From NCBI GenBank assembly GCA_040752255.1, contig JBFMFD010000006.1, positions 1 to 31,011 of the forward strand: 31,011 nt of DNA, read 5' to 3'. Below the pieces are notes generated by a model. The model ran no database searches. It saw nothing but the letters and a program-made list of their open reading frames with translations, and was not told where the DNA came from. The translations under genes and the position numbers were made by a program. Source of the DNA: J051 sp040752255. GTDB taxonomy: Bacteria; Armatimonadota; Fimbriimonadia; Fimbriimonadales; ATM1. Below, piece by piece: positions 18,601 to 26,766 of this stretch. The first letter of the stretch is position 1. Every line of letters starts with the position of its first letter.

Positions 18601-20176
18601 CTCCAACCTACCGGAAATCTTGCGAACGGGCAACCCGACCGTCTTCGAGGGCGTGATGTTCGCGATGGACGCCGAGATTCCACCCAACGATCCGTCGCTG
18701 ATCACGATCCCCAACCGACCGGGTCTCAAGCAGGTGAGTTGGCTGCTGCCTTCGGGCGGGCCTCCAGGCTTCACAACGAACAAGCACGTGCGCTGGCCCT
18801 CGGGGCAGGGCGTGCAGAGTATCCAGGACTATCGCGTGCGGCTCGAACAGACGGTGATGCCCGGCGCGGTGCAGGCTTTCGGAGCCGTCGGTGGAAGCGG
18901 GACGTTGGTCGCATGGGCAGACCACGGCATCTTCGGCTTCCGTAGAGGGCTGACCGCCATCGCCGACGAAGGGCGCGTCGCCGAGTTTGACGCTTCAGGG
19001 TTCGCACGGTGGACGAGCGACGTCGCATACCAGATTGCTCAGAACGGGAACAACACGCTTGTCCAGACGCGCAAGTTGGAGCGACCGACGAAGGTCTACA
19101 AGATCTCCCAAACCGAATACGCGGTGGTTGATACGGGCGGCGACCGGGTCGTGCGCATAGACCGCTCGGCAGGCGAGGTTCGCACCATCGAGCGGATTCT
19201 TCTCGATGCAACGTATCGCCCGTCCGGCTGGACGGAAGGCGACCCGCTCACGTTGCGCCAGCCGCGCGACGTGACGATGTGGATAGATGTCGTCCGCCCG
19301 GGCACGTACAACTTGACCAGCCCGCCGATCACGCAGAACGAACTTTGGGTTCACTACCTCATTGCCGACACGGGCAACCGCAGAATCATCGAGTTAGTGG
19401 ATCGCTTCTTCATTGACGCGAACTTCCGCATCACGGATGTTGTGCGCGATGGCCAGGGCGTGCCTCAACTCGGCGTCCTGATCTGGCACACGCCTTCCGC
19501 CTTCAGCGGTAAGACGTGGCAGTTCACTACGATTCAACGCATCCTGATCGGCGTCGACGCCAACGGCAACAACAAGTTCGTGTACGTTGCGGGTGTGGGC
19601 GACATGATGCCCTCACGCGTTGACCTCGGTCTCGACCCGCCCGATCCGATCGCGCCGCGCGAGACCGGCAACCTCGGCGGCCTCGTCGTCTTCAGCAGCA
19701 GCGGCACCGAGGTGGTCAACGAAGTCGTCGTGCCGGGCTTCTACGCGGGCACACGTAAGATCCGCGGCGTGAACAGCGTGTCCCTCCGAGGCATCGGCTT
19801 GGACGCGAATGGCGACATTGACTTCTCGATCCTCTTCACCGATTCGACAGGCGTCTATGAAATCGCGCGCAACGCCTCCGGTCAATGGGAGACCATCTGG
19901 ATGATGCCGAACGAGGTGTACCGAGTCATCCGCGGGGTAGACCTCCGGGCGGCCGCGGCGACCCGAACCATGATCGGGGACATCATCATCACGAACAGTT
20001 GGTTCGGGCAAGACCCGAACGGCAACCCGTTCTTCGGCGAGGTCACGCAGTGGAGGACAACCATCGACTTCTCACGCCAAGACCTCGGGTTCAGCAACCT
20101 CGATATCCAGATGGAGATTCCACCCGTCGTCGGCACGCGAGGCATCCGGATGCCGCAATACGCGGATCGGAAATGA
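15686..20176 (+). CDS. Giant exported beta-propeller protein, candidate PilY1-like tip protein
   Basis: This 1496-residue protein overlaps the pseudopilin stop by 4 bases. A signal peptide is visible (IRKALPILIVTLLAALAFG, then QPTGYA). Residues about 30-320 resemble a class I glutamine-amidotransferase or DUF4159-like fold: FDILVVHAPG from 128, LRAFLDKGGVLWFDKS, and late strands GQGYFVVTSGNVV. I see no catalytic cysteine at the usual nucleophile turn. An EF-hand-like calcium loop D398-x-D400-x-D402-G-x-x-D406 follows. PQQ-like propeller strands occur from about 450 on (VYVQTEQGDVYVFDA, GLVYIFDSY, NTVYMAAGS). NHL-like strands occur near 1137-1241 (YAVVDTGGDRVVRIDR, YLIADTGNRRIIELVDR). Location right after PilVWX-like genes parallels pilY1. 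Sequence kinship to PilY1 is not evident, so the role is inference. Confidence 0.75.
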   Translation: MIRKALPILIVTLLAALAFGQPTGYADTPVRINCGILLLPGTSGPGGEPTNADPYVFFNMERRSDLRPPAWEFVNPIAPGSVTPAIAQRWANITGGTPYQVGQPLVKNMAAYWEVDLGAVGVDQMSRFDILVVHAPGTLNLNAFEREKLRAFLDKGGVLWFDKSTVQVIDGYNGFPIAFTTTNTGGFPVVNRPFHPILNYPYRISPFEAAFIGSHNGTHAITRATLAGAGLIGFDRLVSTMEGEFDLFMPIATNSAGITIGVAEVGQGYFVVTSGNVVSPINEPTGGVNIGLGRNSGPFGGTDFQAIPQLELKFAYNILALATNSPNEARGSRRTNATHDELGAPLMLSWLEDYDMEQNEHSDFVPPIIFRGITYFVAREHGSGQWRLYAVKVDPNHDLDNDGWLDDGFQDASLGATRDLVWRSQPFPSRTGPPMATEVANPVGGAPENQVYVQTEQGDVYVFDALPMANGRLVGNINMAPVQIVSPSPAADFQPGADHRGPYAPVAFDGLVYIFDSYRLGLGYAGRVWAIDPTSLSIVNTGSDWYARGNGAPNLPSPSGPPTAGYIPSGDNPTGLDGVMYVPHRSSLGGPAVGFSSVWVSVRGESPEIVSNDGTVMQVRTRAALKGLRIVDTSNSILGLKLTLIDQNGNPQPPSGLSNFFDGTVIQFAPGQLSLGLRNGGPPAGWSLRLDYHIDWGTGAPNLISQLIRGQIFLPDDINRESFVVKSMALAPNGNLFVIAGNEQRGGALFCFNEFTRGGFRLVYRWDLYDAFNVTLNNTQVVRIPAVLEDRDYINTIFPFLNGPLSRFHFHGGPTIINDVCYITVAADKFIFGTRVPVAFIVALDANPRRFDLRLTAPAPPGLRIRQPDYMASGNKLTPERSNLLQNQQYENIGGTVLRISNMMSSTQGQVQNGFSTSLPVVISGQGTGETLFDPNTTGSKWSPLLWYISLTGYRVEGPAQVMGNTVYMAAGSNLPEILRTGNPTVFEGVMFAMDAEIPPNDPSLITIPNRPGLKQVSWLLPSGGPPGFTTNKHVRWPSGQGVQSIQDYRVRLEQTVMPGAVQAFGAVGGSGTLVAWADHGIFGFRRGLTAIADEGRVAEFDASGFARWTSDVAYQIAQNGNNTLVQTRKLERPTKVYKISQTEYAVVDTGGDRVVRIDRSAGEVRTIERILLDATYRPSGWTEGDPLTLRQPRDVTMWIDVVRPGTYNLTSPPITQNELWVHYLIADTGNRRIIELVDRFFIDANFRITDVVRDGQGVPQLGVLIWHTPSAFSGKTWQFTTIQRILIGVDANGNNKFVYVAGVGDMMPSRVDLGLDPPDPIAPRETGNLGGLVVFSSSGTEVVNEVVVPGFYAGTRKIRGVNSVSLRGIGLDANGDIDFSILFTDSTGVYEIARNASGQWETIWMMPNEVYRVIRGVDLRAAAATRTMIGDIIITNSWFGQDPNGNPFFGEVTQWRTTIDFSRQDLGFSNLDIQMEIPPVVGTRGIRMPQYADRK

Positions 20177-20208
20177 TGCAAATGCTATGTTTTTGAGGAA
20201 GGCATAAG

Positions 20209-23200
20209 ATGAAACGAAAGTGGTTACCAGGAACGACCGTCGTGGGGCTTCTGATCGCCTTTGCGGTCGCTATCGCCCAGGGCGGAGACAGCCCCACGCA
20301 TCGCGGGCAACCTTCGCGCGTTGGGCGCAACGTTGACGCGCTTGAACCCGGCCCCGGCGCCGCCAACCTCCGCTGGTGGTTCCCCCTCCAGCGTGATGTG
20401 GGCGTAGACGTGAACGGCGACAACGCAGGGCCCGAGTACTCAGAAACCGGCACGTGGGCGACGCCCTCCCCGCTCGAAGAGTCCGGCGACTGGTTCGGAA
20501 TTGGGGGCAATCCATATCGCTACGCGTTCGTCGTTGCCGCAAACCCCGGGGGCGACCAGACGTCCGGCGCCACCGCCACAGCCTCCTGGACTCTCCAACA
20601 GGTGGACGGCATCCAGCCCGACACCTACTACGCCGTCAACGTCTGGTTCCCGAGCAGCGGAACCATGCCCGGCGGTGTCCTCTCACCGAACTCGGATTTC
20701 GCGGTCTACAAGGTTGAGTACGACTTCAACGGCGTCAATTACCAGCGCGAGTTCGTGGACATCGTGCCCCATGTCGGCGGCGGCAACTGGGTGCGACTCG
20801 GCCAGCTTCTCGGTAACGACAACCGCATCTTCCCATCCGGCACAGGCGGAAGCATCCGCATCACCTTGTACAACACAGTGCCGAGAGACGAAAACGACAA
20901 CCTCATGGGCCCGGTTACGAACCGTATCGTAGCCGCCGACGCTGTGCTCGCTGTGCCCAGCCCCGGCAGCATCTTCGCGTCGCCGGTTGTGAAGCGCATC
21001 GGTCCCGGCCCAAGCGACACGCTCGTTATAGCCGCCAGAAACGCATCCCGCGTGGACCCGGCCGACCCCGACGGCTTGCGCGAACTGACAAGTGGAACGG
21101 TGCACGCCATCGAGGCCTCCGGCCCGAACATCAGCCTGCAGCGTTGGGAGTGGTCGCCAAGCCTGGTTACAAGCAAGAACCTCACTTACGACAACACGAA
21201 CCCCGCGTTCACGGCGGACTCCGCCTGGGTCCAGCCCAATCCGATGGCGCCCGGCTTCTTCGGCACCAACTATCTCGCCGCGCCGGTTGACCTCAACTAC
21301 CCCGGCTCCGCCCGCGCCACCTGGACGCCCGTCCTGCCCAACAACGTTGAGTCATACGACATCTATGTCTGGTTCCCGGGCAGCAGCGGCACCAACCTGC
21401 ATGCGCGCGCCGCCCGATACGTGGTGCGCGAGGGCGCAAGCCAAACCGAGTTCTTCGTGAACCAAGACATCGGCGGGCAGTGGGTGCGGATCGGCAACCG
21501 GTCGTTCACTCACGACCCAAACAACGGCGGCCTGCGCCTCGAGGTGTGGAACTACAGCAACGATCCGGCTGATGGCGGCCGAGTGGTCGTCGCCGACGCC
21601 GCCATGTTCGTCGGTCAAGACAGCGGCGCCATCTTCAGCACGCCCACGATGGCGCAAGTGAACATCCGCAAGAACACGAACGTCGTCGAGCCGACCGAAG
21701 TCGTATTCGTTGCCGCCGAGGATGGCCGCATCTACTGCCTCGATGCTGCGGGCGATGGCGCCGGCGGCACCATCGTCTACTGGGCGTACCCGTCTATCCC
21801 CGACGTGAACGACCCGAACTGGACGGACCCGAACGACTCTCGCGACGGGCCCGACGGCAACCGCATCCCCTGGCCGACCAGCTTCGGCGTCTCCTCGATG
21901 TTCGTCCAGAACATCGGAGGGCGCGATCTGCTGTTCATCGCCGCGCAGAACGGCCGCGTTTATGCGATTGACTGCGAAGGGCGAGGCGACTACGACCCGG
22001 CCACGCGCACCCCGGGTACGGCTCTCCGTGAATGGACTTGGCCCAAGGCGAAGTACGACAGTGGGTCGGGCACCCTCGAGGTTGACCCCGCCCGCCCACC
22101 GTTCGTCGCCTCCGTGGCGTACGACAGCGTGAACAATCAGGTCATCGCCGCGGGAACGGAAGGGCGCGTCTTTGCCCTCGACGCCCCTGGTAACGGAGAT
22201 CAGACCACGGACCTCAACTGGGCGTGGCCCGACTTCAACGATCCGGCGGTCGGGGCCATCTCGGGAACGCCGGCGGTCGCCGGTGGCAAGGTTTACGTGA
22301 CGTCGTTCGACGGTCACGTGTACGCCCGCGACGCGACCGGGGACCCGAACCCTGCGCTCAACTGGCAGTTCCCCGATGTCAACCAGCCTGCTCTCAACCC
22401 GTTCAGCTTCACGGGCGTGTGCTACGTCCCAGGCATCCAGGTCGGCTTCCCTCAGGACCTCGTCTATTTCATTAACGAGAACGGCCACTTCTACGCCTGC
22501 CAGGCGACCGACGGCGCGCTTGTGTTCGACTCGGCGGACGTTCCCGGCGGTGCCAGTAGTTCACCTTACTTCACGCCGATCGTTCCATCCGGCTTCGCCC
22601 TTCCGGAGCCGATGATAACGGTCGCCACAAACGACGGCGGGTTCCTGGGCCTCTATGCCGACCCGGCGCGTACCAACTCCGGGGGCGGAAGGCTTGCCTG
22701 GGGTTGGCAGTCTCGTGGCAGCGCCGCCTTCGCCTCGCCTGCCGTGGCTTACGGTTGGATGTATCACGCGGGCGAAGATGGTTATCTTTATGCGTTCTCA
22801 ACCGGTGGCTTGATTTCGAACGACACGTTCCCTCCGCCCGGTGGCCAGATTGACACTCCGGATAGCGGAAATAACAACTACATTGATTTGAAGTTCAAGT
22901 TTACTTCGCAGGCGGACTACGTCCAGCTTCGGCAGACGCCGCCGGCGGTGAACCCGGCCACCGTAGCGGACATTTACGCCCCGAACCCGCCGACGCTGGA
23001 GTGGGGCGAGCAGTTGTACGTCGTCGCGTACGACTTCCCCTATCAGCCGACGGACAACATCCAGATTCGCTTCCGGCTGCGGGGCCCGGGCGGAATGAAC
23101 ATCACGCAGGATCGAACGCCGGTCGTGGACCCGTTCAACTCCGGCCGCGGCCTCGCGGTGGTGCGGATACCATTCATGGGCTCGGGGCCGAATTTCCTGA

Positions 23201-26200
23201 CTCCCGGCGAGAACCTGAACTTCGACGTGCACGTCATCGAAGACGGCCGCGTGATCGATACCCCGGCCCCCGCCCGCGACCTGACGGTTCTGAACCCGAT
23301 TGCCGTAACGACGGTGAACAACTTCGTCGGCGTGCCGCCCGGTGGCAAATCCGTCGGCTGGAGCCCGGACCCGTCGTACACGTTCGGCGGGGTTTTCGAG
23401 AACCACATCAACGGCAGCAACAACAAGCGTATCCTGTCCACAGCCGGGCAGGTAGGCCACGGCAGCAGCGGCAGACAGAACTTCTTCGTGGGCGACCGCA
23501 GCCGCATCGTAGACCTCATTGGAACCGGCCTCAGCCAGGTGAAGATGACGCGCACGGACGCGTTCTGGCGCGGTGGGCCGGGCGCGGTGATCAAGCCGCT
23601 GCCCTATGTTGGGTGGGAGGTCATGCCGACCCCGTTCCCGAACGTAAGCCCCGACTATCCGGACGTGGACCGTGCCGACATCGGTCTGCTCGCCGACCCG
23701 TTCGGACAGGCGGTTGACCCGACCGTAGACCGCGCGGGAGCGCGGCTGCGCCCGCCAAGCAACTACGACCCGAACAACCCGATTACCCGCTTCATCGAAG
23801 CGGTGCGGTTCGACTTCACCTTCAGCCCTCCGCGCTTCCAACCCGCGAACCTCACTCCTTTCATTGACGCGGCGGGCGAGACGCTCGACGGCGGATATGC
23901 CGCACGGGCGATCGTCTATGTGGACAGCAACGGAAACGGCCAGGCGGACGGGCTGGAAGGCTCGCTTACCGACCTACCGCCACGACCTCGGCGCGAGGCC
24001 TTCCGGAGCCTGCGCGTCGGCGCCAGCGTGCCGGTGGACGAGACGATGACGATCGCCGAGGAGACCGTGGACCTCGGCAGCGAGCCACACAGCCTCGGCT
24101 ACACGCCGCTGCCGCCCTGGACGACGAACGGCTTCGACCCGTGGTCAACCGGCGTGTTCCGACTGTTCTTCAAGACGTTTACCGTGCGAAACGAAGGCAA
24201 CGTCAACATGCTCGACCTGCGGGTAGCGACGCGCGTAGGCTTCCTGCCTGGGCCGACCTACCAGCCGGTGGCGTTCATGTCGGATGGGAACGACAGCCAG
24301 GCGTGGCTGGACGGGTTCCCGAACATAGTGACGAACCTCAACCCGCCGTACTCTAACCCGCCTTTCGTTCCACCCACAGGCGCGAACGACGCGAACGGCA
24401 ACCAGAGGGTGACGCTGCACAAGGCTCGAGCAGGTGACCGCGCGCCGACGGTGCTCTCCGTCCCGGACGTACCGTATGGCGTAACGCCGCCGAGCGGTGG
24501 CGTGCCGCGGATCGGCGTCGCTGTTCCGCTCGGCTTCCCCGCCGGGGAATACAGCCAACTCATCTTTGTCGTCGAAGATAACTTCCTCGTCGGTGGAGGG
24601 AACGACCTCGCGGTGATGGTGGACCAAACCGGTCAGCCCATCGAGGCGTTCACCGACCCGACCATGCGCGTCAAGTTGAAGGTGCGCGAGACACGAATCA
24701 CCGGCGGGCAGACCACCGGAAGCGTGCCGCACGTTGACGACAACCTCGCCGGACCGACCAACTTCCGCTGGACGAACGCCATGCCTGCCGCGTTCCGCGA
24801 CGTGACCGGTGGCATCAACCTCATGTGGCTCTCGAACAGACCCGGGCAGGCGAACACGCCCGCGACCCCACAGGCGCAGGACGTCTGGCGGCTGTTCGCC
24901 GGAGTCCTCAGAGGCACGCATCCCACCCTGACACCCGCGGCAGCCGGGCGCAGCCCGCTTCGAGACCTGATGGCCTTCATTTCCGTCGGCTCTAACTTCT
25001 ATCTGAAGTTCCTCGGCCCGGCGCCGGCGCTACCACCTGACACGCTGTTCGACCAGACGCCCGGCTTGGTGCTCGGGTCACCTCAGTTCGGCGGCCCGGC
25101 GTTCCCGGTGAACTTCGACACCGTCGGACTGACCGCGAACCCGATCGAAGAGTTCGCCCTGCCCGGCGCCGCGTTCAAGGATGCCAACAACGACGGCGTA
25201 GCCGACTTCGTAGACCACCGAATCTTCTATGCGCAGTACGAGGTGTCCGCGTCGACACCTGTGCCCGTGATTCGCGATTGGGCCTGGATCTCCTATGACC
25301 CTGACCTGGAGAAGCAGCACCTGCGGGTCCTTCGGGCGCAAGACGCCACAAGGCTCGCCATCTTCTGGCATGGGCGCGTTGGAGGACAGCCCAAGATGTT
25401 CCAGAACGTCCGCGTGGCTCGACCCGGGGGCGCCTCGGGCAACCAGACGCAAAACTGGACGAGCAACCTCATCATTGACCCAGGGCCGGGCTTCGCCGCG
25501 GCGATGGAGCCGACCCCGTGGCTGCGGTCGAACGGTGACATTGATCTCACCTTCACCGGGCGCTTGCGGGACCGCGCTCAACCTGAGGTCTTCTTCGGGC
25601 GCTGGAACGGCGACAACCTCTTGCGAGTGCGCGACCTGCGAGATCAGCCCGAGCGGAACCGCGAAATCTTGACGCGCGACGGCACGAGCGGTAGGTACCG
25701 CGCCCAAGGCGTCAATTGGAACCTCCGGCGGCCACTCGAGTTGTGGTTGGGCTACCCGAATCAGGCGCCCACCCGCGTCGACATCCCCGGCACCCGGTCC
25801 TTCGACGACGCTACGGGCGTGGTGACCATGGACAGCCGCACGGGCGGCAAGGTGTACTTCGACTCGCACACCGGCGCGGTATGGTTCAGCACCAATCCGC
25901 CAAGCGCGGCGGCCCGGCTCGAGCTGCGATACACACCCAGAATCGTTCGAGTGAGCGACTTGGGCGATACTGGCGGGCACAGCAACCCGAGCGCGTTCCT
26001 GGACAACCGGAACGCATCCGTCCGGCAGTTCTGGTCCAGGGTGAGCGGCAATGGCGCGTTCACACCGATTCAGCCGACCGACGCGCCCAGGATGGGCCGG
26101 TACTGGTTCTTCTACGAGCGCGGCGCGACGGGCCAGGGCCAGCAGCATCGGCCGTACATGAAGACGCGGCGCCTGACCGTGCAGCTGAGATTCCCCGTCG

Positions 26201-26631
26201 CCCTAAATAATAACGGGACTCCTCGGGCTATCTCCGTAACGAAGGTCGGCGGCGCGCCGCTTGACGGACCGTTCTACCAAGTGGACCCCGGCAATGGGCG
26301 GATTTTCTTCACTCTGCCCGACGAAGGGAATGAGGTGCGCGTTGAGTACGACTACCGCGATGCGGCCGGGGTTCTTCAGAGGGACACCGTGACGGCGTTC
26401 GCCCAATGGCAGACGGAGATGGCCGAACAGCCCGTTCCAATCGAGCAGGCGATCAACGAAGGCACGCTCTACGCGTTCGCAGATACGTTCGACCCGAGCC
26501 CTGTTGGATCCGGGGGCGAACTCCGACCCCCGCTGGTGTGGGTATTCTTCAGCAGCACCCGCGGTGGCACGGCGGACGTGTACTACGTGACCGTGGCGCC
26601 TCGAATCGAGCCGGTCCGCTTCGGGAATTAG
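20209..26631 (+). CDS. Giant exported protein: golvesin-like domains, PQQ propeller, calcium loops
   Basis: This 2140-residue protein has a signal peptide (MKRKWLPGTTVVGLLIAFAVAIAQG) and a GAGGAAGG ribosome binding site upstream. Two golvesin/Xly-CBD-like beta domains lie at about 120-245 and 335-466; each has an ATW/ASW strand, Y.VNVWFP or YDIYVWFPG, GG.WV.LG, and VVADAA. Six PQQ-type blades follow at 499, 575, 645, 695, 751 and 857 (for example LLFIAAQNGRVYAIDC and KVYVTSFDGHVYARDA). Calcium-loop-like motifs are D1239SNGNGQAD and D1658ANNDGVAD. A CARDB-like region (TVRNEGNVNMLDL) lies near 1320. Two short strand modules occur near 1881-1911 and 2022-2049, shared with the pseudopilins. It is likely a secreted or pilus-tip surface protein that binds ligand or surface. 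No enzyme active site was recognised. Confidence 0.78.
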   Translation: MKRKWLPGTTVVGLLIAFAVAIAQGGDSPTHRGQPSRVGRNVDALEPGPGAANLRWWFPLQRDVGVDVNGDNAGPEYSETGTWATPSPLEESGDWFGIGGNPYRYAFVVAANPGGDQTSGATATASWTLQQVDGIQPDTYYAVNVWFPSSGTMPGGVLSPNSDFAVYKVEYDFNGVNYQREFVDIVPHVGGGNWVRLGQLLGNDNRIFPSGTGGSIRITLYNTVPRDENDNLMGPVTNRIVAADAVLAVPSPGSIFASPVVKRIGPGPSDTLVIAARNASRVDPADPDGLRELTSGTVHAIEASGPNISLQRWEWSPSLVTSKNLTYDNTNPAFTADSAWVQPNPMAPGFFGTNYLAAPVDLNYPGSARATWTPVLPNNVESYDIYVWFPGSSGTNLHARAARYVVREGASQTEFFVNQDIGGQWVRIGNRSFTHDPNNGGLRLEVWNYSNDPADGGRVVVADAAMFVGQDSGAIFSTPTMAQVNIRKNTNVVEPTEVVFVAAEDGRIYCLDAAGDGAGGTIVYWAYPSIPDVNDPNWTDPNDSRDGPDGNRIPWPTSFGVSSMFVQNIGGRDLLFIAAQNGRVYAIDCEGRGDYDPATRTPGTALREWTWPKAKYDSGSGTLEVDPARPPFVASVAYDSVNNQVIAAGTEGRVFALDAPGNGDQTTDLNWAWPDFNDPAVGAISGTPAVAGGKVYVTSFDGHVYARDATGDPNPALNWQFPDVNQPALNPFSFTGVCYVPGIQVGFPQDLVYFINENGHFYACQATDGALVFDSADVPGGASSSPYFTPIVPSGFALPEPMITVATNDGGFLGLYADPARTNSGGGRLAWGWQSRGSAAFASPAVAYGWMYHAGEDGYLYAFSTGGLISNDTFPPPGGQIDTPDSGNNNYIDLKFKFTSQADYVQLRQTPPAVNPATVADIYAPNPPTLEWGEQLYVVAYDFPYQPTDNIQIRFRLRGPGGMNITQDRTPVVDPFNSGRGLAVVRIPFMGSGPNFLTPGENLNFDVHVIEDGRVIDTPAPARDLTVLNPIAVTTVNNFVGVPPGGKSVGWSPDPSYTFGGVFENHINGSNNKRILSTAGQVGHGSSGRQNFFVGDRSRIVDLIGTGLSQVKMTRTDAFWRGGPGAVIKPLPYVGWEVMPTPFPNVSPDYPDVDRADIGLLADPFGQAVDPTVDRAGARLRPPSNYDPNNPITRFIEAVRFDFTFSPPRFQPANLTPFIDAAGETLDGGYAARAIVYVDSNGNGQADGLEGSLTDLPPRPRREAFRSLRVGASVPVDETMTIAEETVDLGSEPHSLGYTPLPPWTTNGFDPWSTGVFRLFFKTFTVRNEGNVNMLDLRVATRVGFLPGPTYQPVAFMSDGNDSQAWLDGFPNIVTNLNPPYSNPPFVPPTGANDANGNQRVTLHKARAGDRAPTVLSVPDVPYGVTPPSGGVPRIGVAVPLGFPAGEYSQLIFVVEDNFLVGGGNDLAVMVDQTGQPIEAFTDPTMRVKLKVRETRITGGQTTGSVPHVDDNLAGPTNFRWTNAMPAAFRDVTGGINLMWLSNRPGQANTPATPQAQDVWRLFAGVLRGTHPTLTPAAAGRSPLRDLMAFISVGSNFYLKFLGPAPALPPDTLFDQTPGLVLGSPQFGGPAFPVNFDTVGLTANPIEEFALPGAAFKDANNDGVADFVDHRIFYAQYEVSASTPVPVIRDWAWISYDPDLEKQHLRVLRAQDATRLAIFWHGRVGGQPKMFQNVRVARPGGASGNQTQNWTSNLIIDPGPGFAAAMEPTPWLRSNGDIDLTFTGRLRDRAQPEVFFGRWNGDNLLRVRDLRDQPERNREILTRDGTSGRYRAQGVNWNLRRPLELWLGYPNQAPTRVDIPGTRSFDDATGVVTMDSRTGGKVYFDSHTGAVWFSTNPPSAAARLELRYTPRIVRVSDLGDTGGHSNPSAFLDNRNASVRQFWSRVSGNGAFTPIQPTDAPRMGRYWFFYERGATGQGQQHRPYMKTRRLTVQLRFPVALNNNGTPRAISVTKVGGAPLDGPFYQVDPGNGRIFFTLPDEGNEVRVEYDYRDAAGVLQRDTVTAFAQWQTEMAEQPVPIEQAINEGTLYAFADTFDPSPVGSGGELRPPLVWVFFSSTRGGTADVYYVTVAPRIEPVRFGN

Positions 26632-26668
26632 CGGGTCGAGGTCGGAAAAAGAACCTTCGGGCGGGCTC

Positions 26669-26707
26669 GCGCCGTCCTGAAGGATGCGGCGCCTGTGCCC
26701 TTGGCGC
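26669..26707 (+). repeat. Two overlapping, mutually exclusive hairpins before the pilM promoter
   Basis: One stem pairs gcgccgtcc with gga..cggcgc (26669-26692). Another pairs gcgcc (26689-26693) with ggcgc (26703-26707). They share bases and cannot coexist. Neither has a T-tract. They could end the long upstream transcript or be chance pairing in GC-rich DNA. Confidence 0.35.
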
Positions 26708-26737
26708 TTGACAGGGGCGCGGGCGGACGGATATGAT
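26708..26737 (+). promoter_or_regulatory. Sigma70-type promoter of the pilMNOPQ operon
   Basis: A perfect -35 box TTGACA (26708-26713) and a -10 box TATGAT (26732-26737, one mismatch to TATAAT) are separated by 18 bases. Transcription would begin near 26743-26745, about 22 bases before the pilM ATG. It is the best promoter seen in the window and sits at the boundary between the giant-protein gene and pilM. Confidence 0.75.
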
Positions 26738-26744
26738 GCACAAA

Positions 26745-26762
26745 GCCCGAAAGGGCAGGAGG
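26745..26762 (+). promoter_or_regulatory. GNRA-capped hairpin abutting the pilM ribosome binding site
   Basis: GCCC (26745-26748), GAAA loop and GGGC (26753-26756) form a perfect small hairpin at the predicted 5' end of the mRNA. It is followed directly by AGGAGG (26757-26762), 4 bases before ATG 26767. A 5' terminal hairpin like this usually stabilises mRNA. It does not cover the ribosome binding site. Confidence 0.6.
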
Positions 26763-26766
26763 ACGG

